Under the pieces are notes generated by a model. It had not been told where the DNA came from and searched no databases. It saw only the letters and a list, made by a program, of their open reading frames with translations. A DNA stretch of 50,923 bases from Streptomyces hilarionis. GTDB lineage: Bacteria > Actinomycetota > Actinomycetes > Streptomycetales > Streptomycetaceae. This document shows positions 1 through 8,062 of this stretch, piece after piece. Both the position numbers and the translations under genes were made by a program. The stretch is taken from the NCBI RefSeq assembly GCF_024539675.1, contig NZ_JAHHIT010000073.1:1-50923 (forward strand). Reading direction: 5' to 3'. Within the stretch, counting starts at the first letter, position 1. Each line of letters begins with the position of its first letter.

Positions 1-578
1 GTGCGGGGGGGGGTGACGGGGCGGGGGTCGAGGCCGCGGGTCAGCGGCGGTGCGCCCGGCGCGCCCGCCCAACAGGCGCTGGGTCGTCTCGGCGGGGATG
101 CGGCAAGCAGGCCGACGGTGTGGACGCCGTAGTCGTGCAGCGCTGCGGCGTGGCGGGGGCCGATGCCGTGCAGGGCGTCGACCGGCAGCGGTCCCAGCCA
201 GTCGGTGAGGTGATCGGAGGTGACGGCGAGCACGCCGCCCGGTGCGCTGATCTGGCTGGAGGCGGTGGCGGCGACGGTGATGGAGGGTCCGATGCCGATG
301 TACAGGTCGACGCCGAGGCGGGACAGGGTGCGCACTCGCAGCACGTCTCCCAGCTGACGGGCGTCGGCGCCGTGATAGCGCAGGGCGCCTTTGAGCTCCA
401 TCAGGACGGCGGTGGGCGACAGGGCCTGCACGATCGGGGACAGTTCCGCCATCTCCTCCAGGACCTGGCGGTAGGTCTCCTCCGGGATCCGGTCGGGGCA
501 GCGCACATGCATCACCGTGCTCTGACCTGCAAGCCTTCGTGTCGTCACGACGGTCACCTCGGCATCGATCTTGGGCAT
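1..578 (-). CDS. Y-family (ImpB/MucB/SamB, DinB-like) DNA polymerase, partial
   Basis: Reading leftward from ATG 578 the translation runs MPKIDAEVTVV, then the Y-family blocks ALRYHGAD, GVDLYIGIGPS and LHGIGPRHAAALHDYGV (the helix-hairpin-helix), and LTRGLDPRPV at the window edge. These are hallmarks of translesion polymerases of the ImpB/MucB/SamB group, which bypass DNA lesions. The 3' end lies outside the window. The frame is open, but about 16 codons (roughly 45-95) look scrambled. The expected IPAETTQRLLGGRAG block is present one frame away, so a 1-base loss near 98 seems to be compensated near 45. This is either a sequencing error or a real pair of frameshifts. The gene is divergent from the 591 gene with only a 12-bp gap, so the promoters must overlap. 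Confidence 0.75.
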   Translation of the reverse strand, partial: MPKIDAEVTVVTTRRLAGQSTVMHVRCPDRIPEETYRQVLEEMAELSPIVQALSPTAVLMELKGALRYHGADARQLGDVLRVRTLSRLGVDLYIGIGPSITVAATASSQISAPGGVLAVTSDHLTDWLGPLPVDALHGIGPRHAAALHDYGVHTVGLLAASPPRRPSACWAGAPGAPPLTRGLDPRPVTPPR

Positions 579-590
579 AGAATCGGAAAT

Positions 591-1019
591 GTGTTCGATG
601 ACCTGCCGCCGGATCTGGAGCGCCTGCACACGCTGCGGGTGTGGCACGTCATGTGGCTGGCCCGCATCGACGCGAAGATTGAAGCCGTGCAGCAGCGCCA
701 AACGGAGATCGAGCAGGGCAGGGCGCGCCGGCCCCCGCGGCCGGAGTGGACTGTCGAGCTCGGCATCGGCGCCGGCCGCCCGCCCGTTCAGGTCCACGCC
801 GGCGACTGCCACGCGGCGGGCAAACGCCGTCGGCCCATCGACCGTGACGAGGCCCGCCGCCTCCTGGCCGACGGCTTGCGCGCCTGCACCCACTGCCGGC
901 CCGACACCCTCCTGAACGTCATCGACTTATGGCGCGGCGTACCCCGGTCCCGTCTCCGTCCCTCGCCGCAAGGACATCCGCACGATGAGCACTCCCCCGC
1001 CTCCGGTCACCGACCCTGA
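591..1019 (+). CDS. DUF6233-like protein
   Basis: A 142-residue protein beginning FDDLPPDLERLHTLRVWH, followed by a helical segment, a short EWTVELG block, a GDCHAAGKR motif and a CTHCRPDT motif near the end. From memory this matches the small actinobacterial family DUF6233, whose function is unknown. The paired Cys/His residues (GDCHAAG and CTHC) could bind a metal, which is inference. The GTG at 591 fits the family N-terminus and clears the divergent polymerase gene. Only a weak GGAA precedes it. The reading frame stays open upstream to 120, but that part is antisense to the polymerase and is rejected. The 3' end overlaps the next gene. Confidence 0.7.
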   Translation: MFDDLPPDLERLHTLRVWHVMWLARIDAKIEAVQQRQTEIEQGRARRPPRPEWTVELGIGAGRPPVQVHAGDCHAAGKRRRPIDRDEARRLLADGLRACTHCRPDTLLNVIDLWRGVPRSRLRPSPQGHPHDEHSPASGHRP

Positions 1020-1185
1020 TCCGTCGACGTTCGTCTGCCTGGGAAGCCAGGTCGGCCCCTGCTCCGGATGCCAGCGCAAAACCTGGAAGTACGGCCACGG
1101 CGGCAGCCCCCTGTGCCAATGGTGCGCCGCGCCGGTCCTGAAGCAGTGGGGACCGCAGGTGCGCTACCTCAGCACCCGCCCCTGA
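985..1185 (+). CDS. Small Cys-rich (zinc-ribbon-like) protein
   Basis: A 66-residue protein with CSGCQRK and CQWCAAP, two CxxC knuckles about 20 residues apart, so probably one zinc ribbon. The ATG at 985 has AAGGA about 9 bases upstream and lies inside the end of the DUF6233-like gene, which suggests co-expression. I do not recognise a named family. Confidence 0.6.
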   Translation: MSTPPPPVTDPDPSTFVCLGSQVGPCSGCQRKTWKYGHGGSPLCQWCAAPVLKQWGPQVRYLSTRP

Positions 1186-1217
1186 CCCCGTCCCGCTGCC
1201 CGGCCGGGAAGGCGTGA

Positions 1218-1424
1218 TCAGCCCACGGAAGGAACGCGGGCGCCGATCTCGCGCGCCAGACGGTCCGCCTCCAGCGCGGCCGCCCCGCCCTCCAGGGCCA
1301 CCGTGCGCAACACGCGCAGCAGGTCATGCGCCTCGTCCATCGTCAGCAGAGGCAGCCGCTGCGTGCCGTGCTCCACGGGGGCGAAGTCGATCTCGTCGAG
1401 ATCAAGGTGGTCGTAGTCGTCCAT
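1218..1424 (-). CDS. Short DUF6417-like protein
   Basis: A 68-residue acidic protein with the block LTMDEAHDLLRVLRTVALEG followed by EADRLAREIGARVPS. From memory this is the N-terminal part of the Streptomyces family DUF6417, found here as a free-standing short form. Its function is unknown. The gene at 8063-8713 carries what looks like the other part of the same family. A strong hairpin at 1469-1516 separates it from ku upstream. Confidence 0.6.
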   Translation of the reverse strand: MDDYDHLDLDEIDFAPVEHGTQRLPLLTMDEAHDLLRVLRTVALEGGAAALEADRLAREIGARVPSVG

Positions 1425-1775
1425 GCGCTGGGCAACGCGGCCGGCGGCCGACAGGTCACGGCGTTGAACACCTGCGGCCCCGGGCCGGCGTTGTCGCCGG
1501 CCCGGGGCCGCAGGTGAAGCGGTGTGGTGGTGGAGGGCGGTCGCCTACGCGGCGAAAGGCTCTGCGGGGCTTCAGCCGAACGATCTTCCCCGCAGGCAAT
1601 AGGTGAGGCCCGGGGACACTGTCCCCTCCACAACCACACCCCGCACAACACGCCCAGACAGACCGGCATTCCCGGGCCGGGCCGGCGGCCGGGGGCGGGC
1701 TCCCGTCCCGGCTCGGGGGAAACACGGAACGGGAGCCCTGCCCCATCTTCCACGCCGTGGGGCGCTGCGGATGCG
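1425..1775. other. Non-coding gap between ku 3' end and the DUF6417-like gene
   Basis: About 350 bases. It contains the perfect hairpin at 1469-1516 and several weaker GC-rich inverted repeats around 1680-1740. Open frames here have no start context or family resemblance, and I see no gene. Confidence 0.5.
1469..1516. terminator. Perfect 22-bp stem hairpin
   Basis: CACCTGCGGCCCCGGGCCGG... at 1469-1490 pairs perfectly with 1495-1516 around a TTGT loop. It sits downstream of ku on the minus strand and fits a strong, possibly bidirectional terminator. Confidence 0.75.
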
Positions 1776-2690
1776 TCAGGCGCTGCGCGGCCTGCGCGCC
1801 GCCACCTTCTTCGCCGTCTTCTTCGCGGCGCTCGTCTTCTTCGCCTGGCCCGTGGCCGTGGTCTTCTTGGCCGGCGCCTTCTTCACGCTCTTCTTGGCGG
1901 CCGTCTTCTTCTTCGGCTCCATCTCGTGCACGTCGGCGTCCGTGTCGGCGGTTTCGCCGCGGGATGCCTGGGCCTTGCGTACCGATTCCTGCAGTGCGGC
2001 CATCAGGTCCAGAACCTGGCCCTGTTCCTTGGGCTCGGGTGCCTCGGGCAGCGGCCTGTCCTCCCGTTTGGACTCGATGATCTTCGCGATGGCTTCGGTG
2101 TAGGCGTCGCGGAACTCCTCGCCCTCCAGGTCCTCGCGCGTCATGGACTCCATCAGCGCCAGCGCGCCCTCGATCTCCCCCTCCGACACCTCCACCGGCG
2201 CCGGCAACAGCTCGACGGGGTCGCGGATCTCGTCCGGCCAGCGCATCGCGTGCAGCACGATCGCGTCCCCGCGCACCCGCAGCAGGCCCAGGCGTTCACG
2301 GCCCGACCAGGCGTATTTGGCGACCGCTACCTTCGAGGAGCGCTCCAGGGCCTGGCGCAGGAGTTTGTAGGGCTTGGCCGCGACCTGGCCGGCGGGCTGG
2401 AGGTAGTAGCCCTCGGCGATACGGATCGGGTCCACCGACTCCAACGGCACGAACGCCTCGATCTCGATCGCCTTGGCCGTCGGCAGCGGCAGGTCGCGCA
2501 GTTCCTCATCGCTGATGGGGATGACCTGGGTTTTCGTGAGCTCGTAGCCCTTGCCGATCTCCGCCTGGGCGACCTCGCGGTCCTCGATCTCACACACCTT
2601 GCGGGTGCGGATGCGGCCCATGTCTTCGAGGTGGTACTGGTGGAAGTGGATGCTGTGGTCCTCGGTCGCGCTGACCACGTTGATCGGCAC
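1776..2690 (-). pseudogene. ku: ku, 3' portion (interrupted gene for NHEJ protein Ku)
   Basis: The translation from 2690 downward starts VPINVVSATEDHSIHFHQ and continues with GRIRTRKVCE, LPLPTAKAIEIEAFVPL, VAKYAWSGRERLGLLRVRG and HAMRWPDEIR. These are the core blocks of bacterial Ku, which binds DNA ends as a homodimer and recruits LigD for non-homologous end joining. A lysine-rich C-terminal tail (KKSVKKAPAKK and similar) is typical of streptomycete Ku. The conserved start (MPRTIWSGAISFGLVT) is missing here and is found at 7012-6965. Element sequence supplies a GTG at 2696 in frame (MPVPINVV), so a protein lacking only the first strand could still be made, but function is doubtful. The hairpin at 1469-1516 probably terminates it. 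Confidence 0.92.
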
Positions 2691-2757
2691 TGGCACGTTG
2701 ACCGAACTAGCGCTTGAGTATTCGCAGGTCAGCGCCCTCTTCTGCTAGCTTCCCGGA

Positions 2758-4038
2758 ATGCTTCAAGGCGACCTCCCTGAGAGGGACTTGACCGCGTTCG
2801 TCCTGCCCGAGATCGGCAGACTGCACGAGACCGGAGAGCGATGGACGCCGTACCAGTTACTGGGCTCCTCCGGTGTCGTCGTCGAGCCCGTCCAGGTCTT
2901 CTTCACCGAGCTCCAGGCTGAAGACAAACCTGCCTCCACGATCCGCTCCTACGGCATGGACCTGCTGCGCTGGTGGCGGTTTCTGTCGGCGTTCGACCTC
3001 GAGTGGAATCGGGCAACGCGCGCGGATGCGCGGGACTTCACCCGCTGGATGCAGATCGCGAACAAGCCGCAGCGCCTGCACTGGCGGCATCGCAAGGCCG
3101 GCTACACCGCCGAGACGGCCCCGAAGACCATGCGGAAGAAGGTCCCGGGGACGCCGAACGCGATCACTGGCAAAACGTCACCAGGTCCGCAGTACGCGGC
3201 GCGGACACGTGCCCACTGCGAAACGGTGCTCCGCACCTTCTACGACTTCCACCTGGCTGAGGGCACGGGACCGATCATCAACCCGTTCCCGCTGGACCGC
3301 TCCCGCGGTAGCGGTCGAGCGAACGCCCACCACCAGCCGGGACGGCCCTTCCAACGGGAACGATCTGGCCGCTACCGGCCGACCATCCCGAGACGGGCTC
3401 CCCGGCGCATCCCCGACGAGATGTTCAACGCGCTGTTCGCCGCCCTGCGGCACCACCGGGACAGGGCTCTGCTGGCCTTTTGGGTCTCCAACGCGGCCCG
3501 GGCCGAGGAACTCCTCACCAGCCAGCAGCGCGATGCCCTGCCCGGCCAGCAGCTCCTTGGCGTGGTCCGCAAGGGAACCCGCGCCTACCAGCAACTTCCT
3601 TGTTCCACCGATGCGTTCGTCTGGCTGCGCCTCTACCAGGAGGAGAACCGGCGAGACGGGGTCCCGCAGGGCAGGAGCCTGCCGTTGTGGTGGACACTGC
3701 GACGGCCCTGGCGGCCGTTGAAGTACGACGCGGCCCGGGCGATGTTCAGCCGGGCCAACGAGCTGCTCGGGTCGAACTGGACGCTGCACGATCTGCGCCA
3801 CACCGCGGCCTACCGGATGGCCCGGGACCCGAAGGTGTCGCTGACGGACGTGCAGTGGGTGCTCGCGCACGCGCACCTGTCCACCACGCAGATCTACCTG
3901 CAGGCGGGAGACGACGAGGTGATCGAGACCATCCGCGCTCATCACGCCCGGCGGAACGCCGCGGTTCAGCGCCCCACCGTGCCGGCACCCGGCTACAGCC
4001 CGGAGAGCCTGCGCACCCTGTTCGGACCGTCCCGGTGA
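2758..4038 (+). CDS. Tyrosine recombinase 1 (TnpA-like) of the ku element
   Basis: A 426-residue site-specific recombinase. The N-terminal part (about residues 40-110) has the SAM-like DNA-binding layout (STIRSYGMDLLRWWRFL). The catalytic domain (about 220-405) has the first arginine in SNAARAEELL (R248), HDLRH (H344, R347, H348), then LAHAHLSTTQIY with H371 and the nucleophile Y380. The usual LGH is LAH here. The ATG at 2758 has only a weak GGA before it. The stop overlaps the start of the second recombinase by GTGA, so the two are translationally coupled. Pairs of unequal tyrosine recombinases in one operon are the plan of Tn554 tnpA/tnpB, the closest known parallel. Confidence 0.88.
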   Translation: MLQGDLPERDLTAFVLPEIGRLHETGERWTPYQLLGSSGVVVEPVQVFFTELQAEDKPASTIRSYGMDLLRWWRFLSAFDLEWNRATRADARDFTRWMQIANKPQRLHWRHRKAGYTAETAPKTMRKKVPGTPNAITGKTSPGPQYAARTRAHCETVLRTFYDFHLAEGTGPIINPFPLDRSRGSGRANAHHQPGRPFQRERSGRYRPTIPRRAPRRIPDEMFNALFAALRHHRDRALLAFWVSNAARAEELLTSQQRDALPGQQLLGVVRKGTRAYQQLPCSTDAFVWLRLYQEENRRDGVPQGRSLPLWWTLRRPWRPLKYDAARAMFSRANELLGSNWTLHDLRHTAAYRMARDPKVSLTDVQWVLAHAHLSTTQIYLQAGDDEVIETIRAHHARRNAAVQRPTVPAPGYSPESLRTLFGPSR

Positions 4039-6473
4039 CGGCCCAAACGGGGTCGGCCGTCACCGGGCCCGCAACGAGGAATGCACGGCTGTTGGGCGAG
4101 GCCCTCAAATCGGTCACGGAGCGGTTCCCGCCGCGGCCAGTGGCAGAGGTCTGGCCGGCCACGCAGGGCAGCATCGAAGACGTCGTGGGCCGCATGGAGT
4201 CCCCGCCGCTGCGGGAGGCGGTGCGGCATACCCAGTGGTGCCGGGTCACCGGCGTTCGGCAGATCCTCGGCTGGCTCCAGCAGTTCCCCGGCGACTCCTG
4301 GCAGCAGCGGTGGAACGCGAGTCCCGCGGCGGCATCGGGAGTGGAGTGGGGCCGGATGGCGGCGGAGTGGATCGCCGCCACGAGCTCGGGAGTGACTGCG
4401 ACGATCGTGGGCTCCGGGCTGGTGGGCCTCGTCCTCGCCGACGTGCTTCGACCGTCCCTGTCCTGGCAGATGGCCCGGCGGGCGCGGCACATGCAGGACC
4501 GCTTCGCGCTCGTGCGTGACCCCGAAGGATTCGCCAGACTGCAGACGCTGGCCGGCCCCGGCCGGTGGGCTTCTCTGACTGGACGCCGGGCCGTGAACGA
4601 CCTGACCAAGATCATGGTGGCGAAGGGCGGGACGCTGGCCGACATCACGGTCGGTGACGCGCTGGAGTACCGGGCGGCCCTGCAGGAGCATCACACACAG
4701 TCGGCAGGACACACCCTCTTCTACGCCTGGCTGCGCCGCCTCGGCAGTCTTCCAGATGATGCTCCGGCCACGCTCAGGAACCTGAGCCGTGCCACCGGCC
4801 AGGTCGGAATCGAGCAGCTCGTCGACCGCTACGACCTCACCTGCCGGCCGGTGCGCGACCTGCTGGTGGACTACCTCACGGAGCGTCGGCCCGGACTCGA
4901 CTACGCGACGCTGGACAACCTCTCCCGGTTCCTGGCCCTGCACTTCTGGGCCGACCTGGAAGCGCATCATCCCGGGATCGACTCGCTGCACCTGCCGCCG
5001 CAGGTGGCGGCGCAGTGGAAGCAGCGGGCGCAGACGAAGACCGTGCGGCGGCGCCGCAGCGACGGCACCTACGACGAGGTCACGTCCCCCCGTCTGGACG
5101 GTTCCACCCTGCTGATCGCGGTCCGAGCCCTCTACCTGGATCTCGCCCAGTGGGCCGGGGAGGAGCCGACGCGCTGGGGTCCCTGGGTCGCGCCCTGCCC
5201 GATCAGGGAGGCCGACCTCAACGTCAAGAAGCAAGGCCAGCGAGTCAAAGCCCGCATGGACCAGCGCACCCGGCAACGCCTGCCGGCCCTGCCAACGGTC
5301 GTCCGCGCCGCGAAAGAACTGCTGGACAACGCCCAGGCTCGACTGCAGGCCGTCCAGACAGCTCCGGCCGGCGGGCGGTTCGAGGTCCTCGGTGAGACCT
5401 TCACCCGCGCCAGAAAGCCAGGCTCCACCTGGGTCTACGACGCCGGCGGACGACGCCGGGATCTGGTTCAGCGGGAGCGCCGGGCCTTCTGGGGATGGGC
5501 GACGGTCGAGTTCCTGCAGCACACCGGAGCCCGGATCGAGGAGATGCTGGAGGCCAGCCATCACAGCCTGATCCAGTACCGGCTGCCCACGACGGGCGAA
5601 GTCGTGCCCCTGCTGCAGATCGCTCCCTCGAAGACGGACCAGGAGCGCGTCCTGCTGGTCAGCCCCGAACTCGCCGACGTCCTGAGCACCATCATCACCC
5701 GGATCCGCGACCTGCGGACCGGCGCCGTCCCGCAGGTCGCCGCCTACGACTACAACGAACGCGTGTGGAATCCCCCCATGCCGCTGCTGTTCCAGTACGA
5801 CCGCAGTGGCGAGATCTCCGCCATCAACGGCGAGTTCCTCCGCAAATGCCTCAACGACGTCCTCGACGCCACCGGCCTGACCGACGCCGACGGCTGCCCC
5901 CTGGACTTTGACCCGCACGACTTCCGGCGGATCTTCATCACCGACGCCATCCGCAGCGGACTCCCCCCGCACATCGCCCAGGTCATCGCCGGACACTCCG
6001 ACATCAACACCACGATGGGCTACAACGCCATTTACCCGGCAGACGCCATCGAAGCCCACCGCGCGTTCATCGCCCGTCGTCGATCACTCCGTCCCAGCGA
6101 GGAATATCGAACCCCGACGAACGAGGAGTGGGACGCCTTCCTCTCCCACTTCGAGAAGCGCAAACTTTCCTTAGGAACCTGCGCTCGGGCCTTCGGAACT
6201 GCGTGCATCCACGAGCACGCGTGCGTCCGATGTTCACTCCTCCGCGCCGAGCCGTCCCAGCGAGGTCGCCTGCTCGAGATCCGCGACAACCTGCTCGATC
6301 GGATCGCCGAAGCCCAGCGCGAAGGCTGGCATGGAGAGGTCGACGGCTTGGAGATCAGCCTGGCCGGCGCCGAGCAAAAGCTGACCCAGCTCGATGCCGC
6401 ACTCAAACCCTCGGTGGTCCACCTGGGCCTGCCCGCCTTCGGTCAGATCGCCGGGCAGTCCAACACCCTCTGA
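4035..6473 (+). CDS. Tyrosine recombinase 2 (TnpB-like, long) of the ku element
   Basis: An 812-residue recombinase starting at GTG 4035, which overlaps the upstream TGA. The frame is open further upstream, but only as a shadow of recombinase 1. Catalytic residues are complete: R500 in TGARIEE, K533 in PSKTDQER, H628 and R631 in PHDFRRIF, H654 in AGHSDINTT and Y663 in MGYNAIY. The first 450 residues include a long N-terminal arm and a core-binding region. After the catalytic domain comes a Cys/His cluster (about 716-735, TCARAFG through HACVRCSLL), a likely zinc knuckle, then a coiled-coil tail. Long second recombinases with such tails occur in Tn554-type elements. It ends about 100 bp before the convergent HTH gene. 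Confidence 0.88.
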   Translation: MTAQTGSAVTGPATRNARLLGEALKSVTERFPPRPVAEVWPATQGSIEDVVGRMESPPLREAVRHTQWCRVTGVRQILGWLQQFPGDSWQQRWNASPAAASGVEWGRMAAEWIAATSSGVTATIVGSGLVGLVLADVLRPSLSWQMARRARHMQDRFALVRDPEGFARLQTLAGPGRWASLTGRRAVNDLTKIMVAKGGTLADITVGDALEYRAALQEHHTQSAGHTLFYAWLRRLGSLPDDAPATLRNLSRATGQVGIEQLVDRYDLTCRPVRDLLVDYLTERRPGLDYATLDNLSRFLALHFWADLEAHHPGIDSLHLPPQVAAQWKQRAQTKTVRRRRSDGTYDEVTSPRLDGSTLLIAVRALYLDLAQWAGEEPTRWGPWVAPCPIREADLNVKKQGQRVKARMDQRTRQRLPALPTVVRAAKELLDNAQARLQAVQTAPAGGRFEVLGETFTRARKPGSTWVYDAGGRRRDLVQRERRAFWGWATVEFLQHTGARIEEMLEASHHSLIQYRLPTTGEVVPLLQIAPSKTDQERVLLVSPELADVLSTIITRIRDLRTGAVPQVAAYDYNERVWNPPMPLLFQYDRSGEISAINGEFLRKCLNDVLDATGLTDADGCPLDFDPHDFRRIFITDAIRSGLPPHIAQVIAGHSDINTTMGYNAIYPADAIEAHRAFIARRRSLRPSEEYRTPTNEEWDAFLSHFEKRKLSLGTCARAFGTACIHEHACVRCSLLRAEPSQRGRLLEIRDNLLDRIAEAQREGWHGEVDGLEISLAGAEQKLTQLDAALKPSVVHLGLPAFGQIAGQSNTL

Positions 6474-6574
6474 TCGTCCGTCTCGGTGGCGGGGAATCCT
6501 GGCCAAGACCCGAGCAAGGGCTGTTGGTCCTCGTCGCGCGCACGGCGCGCCGCCAGCAGTCCTGGCTGCTCGAC

Positions 6575-6841
6575 CTACCCAGTGACAGCACTGGAGTCCG
6601 GCGGAGGCTCGCGATCCGTCGGCTCGTGCGCAGTGCTCGGGATGCTGCCCGGTGCCCAGCCGAGAACCTCCTCGAAACGGCGGGCCGCGAAGGGAACGGG
6701 CGGGCGTCCGCGATCACTCTCGTGAAGCCTGATGGTCGCCTGGCTCAACTGTGTGCGACGTGCAAGCTCCCTCACGGAGATGCCCTCGGCTCCCCGGAAC
6801 TCGATGAGAGCTTTCGCCAGCCGCTCGGATTCTTCGCTCAT
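6575..6841 (-). CDS. Small XRE-like HTH protein of the ku element
   Basis: An 88-residue protein with a helix-turn-helix at residues 20-45 (ISVRELARRTQLSQATIRLHE), then a helix and a disordered tail. It lies inside the element and converges on the recombinase genes, so it could regulate them or act as an accessory factor in the place of tnpC. Both are inference. The same frame runs up into the ku 5' fragment without a stop. Starts at 6859 and 6922 are possible, and no ATG here has a strong ribosome binding site. Read from the ku start, the frame would give a Ku N-terminus fused to this HTH protein. Confidence 0.65.
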   Translation of the reverse strand: MSEESERLAKALIEFRGAEGISVRELARRTQLSQATIRLHESDRGRPPVPFAARRFEEVLGWAPGSIPSTAHEPTDREPPPDSSAVTG

Positions 6842-6964
6842 GGCCAGAGCATTCCGCATCACGCACGCTCGTTCAGCATCCCGGCCTGATCCGCCCGCAA
6901 CTTGCGCTTCCCGCCGCTCCATCGGGAGTCGAATCCGTTCTCGGCCGAACCGGTAGTTCAGAGA

Positions 6965-7012
6965 AGTGACCAGGCCGAAACTGATCGCGCCGGACCAAAT
7001 CGTTCGAGGCAC
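6965..7012 (-). pseudogene. ku: ku, 5' portion (first 16 codons)
   Basis: GTG 7012 begins MPRTIWSGAISFGLVT, the invariant Ku N-terminus. GGAGG stands 6 bases upstream, so the native start and ribosome binding site are intact. After codon 16 the sequence changes to element DNA (SLNYRFG...). The missing remainder starts at 2690. Confidence 0.9.
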
Positions 7013-7195
7013 CGCACACCTCCACCACCGCCGGCCCCGAGCACCTCCAGCCTACGAAACCCGCCCCTCCCCCGACATGCGGGAGGCCGCCGAACGTGAA
7101 GCGGCGCGCGACCGCACCACCGGGTCGCGCGCCGCCGACATGGTCACGCCACGGGGTGCGTGGCCCCGTGGCTGTGACCTGCTGGAGGGGTGGGG

Positions 7196-7672
7196 TCAGT
7201 GGCGGCCGCCGCGGCGGTGGCCCCAGGACTGGTCGTCGATGAAGCGGCCGTGGTCGTTGCGCAGGGTGGCGGTGTCGCGGTCGTTGTTCCACACGTAGGC
7301 GCGGCGGTCCTGGTAGAGGTCGGTGCGGGTGTCACGGCCCACGCCGGTGTGGATGCGGACCGTGGCGCGGCCGGCCAGGCGGTAGTGGTTGAAGGTGTAG
7401 CGGTGGCCGGAGTCGTCGCTCAGGGTCCAGCCGTCGAGGTTGACGCTCTGGCGGGTGGTGTTGGTCAGCTCCACCCACTCCTTGTTCAGCGAGCGGTTGG
7501 AGCGGTCGTCGCGTCCCGGGGAGTCGGCCTGGACGGCCGAGATCTCCACCACCGGCCGGGCCGGGCGGTGGTCGGCGGCGCTGGCCGGCAGCGCGGCCAC
7601 CGAGACGAGGGCGCCGGCGGCGAGGGCGGCGGCGGCCAGACGGCGGGCGGTGACGGAAGCAGAAGCGGACAA
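7196..7672 (-). CDS. Secreted lamin-tail-domain protein
   Basis: A 158-residue protein with a Sec signal peptide (residues 1-32: basic start, hydrophobic AAAALAAGALVSVAAL, cleavage near ASA-AD). A lamin-tail (LTD) fold follows: VEISAVQADSPG, KEWVELTNTTRQSVNLDGW, a YTFNHYRLAG strand and a NNDRDTATLRND block ending in a basic tail. Lamin-tail domains occur in extracellular bacterial proteins, often beside nucleases or as cell-surface modules. No catalytic domain is present here. It lies just upstream of the split ku on the same strand, and its own promoter should lie in 7673-7900. Confidence 0.75.
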   Translation of the reverse strand: MSASASVTARRLAAAALAAGALVSVAALPASAADHRPARPVVEISAVQADSPGRDDRSNRSLNKEWVELTNTTRQSVNLDGWTLSDDSGHRYTFNHYRLAGRATVRIHTGVGRDTRTDLYQDRRAYVWNNDRDTATLRNDHGRFIDDQSWGHRRGGRH

Positions 7673-8062
7673 GAAGTCCCCCAGATGGTGCGGGCACCCT
7701 CCCCCTGCCGGCGTTCAGGGCCGTCGGGGAGTTCGGTGCGGTGTGCGGGCGGCGGCCGGACTGGCCGCGCACCGCAGACTCTGTCCGCTCCGGCAGGGAG
7801 CTGGGAGGGAAACAGGCACTGTGTTACTTCTTGCCCGTATTGCTGTGACTCTCGCTTGTATCGTCCATTTATGTTGGCGGTGCACGAGGTTGACGGCACG
7901 CAGCCCGTGGCCCCTTGCAGGAGTTGGCCCACGCGACGGTCACTCCCCACCCGGAGCCGCGGAGGCGTCGCGGCCGTCACCCGAAAGTGAGTAACAGCCT
8001 CACGCCCACGATGCGTGCTGATCTTCGGATGCCGTATGGCTGTGCTGTGCTCTGGGCAGGGG
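7673..8062. other. Intergenic region upstream of the lamin-tail gene
   Basis: About 390 bases. The stretch 7805-7880 is less GC-rich than its surroundings and lies upstream of the minus-strand start at 7672, so it probably holds that promoter. I see no gene or clear repeat. Confidence 0.4.

Larger units (their letters stand above)
2691..6964 (+). mobile_element. Two-recombinase integrative element inserted in ku
   Basis: This block of about 4274 bp separates the Ku codons for FGLVT (ending at 6965) from those for VPINVV (starting at 2690). In normal Ku these are adjacent, so the boundaries are known to within a few bases. It carries two overlapping tyrosine recombinase genes and a convergent HTH gene. 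I see no clear terminal inverted repeats or long target duplication, as expected for a Tn554-like element moved by tyrosine recombinases rather than a DDE transposon. The left end has CACGTTGACCGA at 2694-2705, echoing CACGTTGATCGG in ku at 2676-2687. No cargo beyond the regulator is visible. Confidence 0.85.

Noticed and set aside
120..590. Upstream part of a 299-codon plus-strand frame
   Set aside because: It is antisense to the Y-family polymerase and has no family character. Only the part from GTG 591 reads as a real protein.
3480..4034. Upstream extension of the long recombinase
   Set aside because: It shadows the catalytic domain of recombinase 1 in another frame. The GTGA overlap at 4035 gives the start.
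3993..6059. 688-codon minus-strand frame opposite recombinase 2
   Set aside because: High-GC antisense shadow. The plus-strand frame has all catalytic residues.
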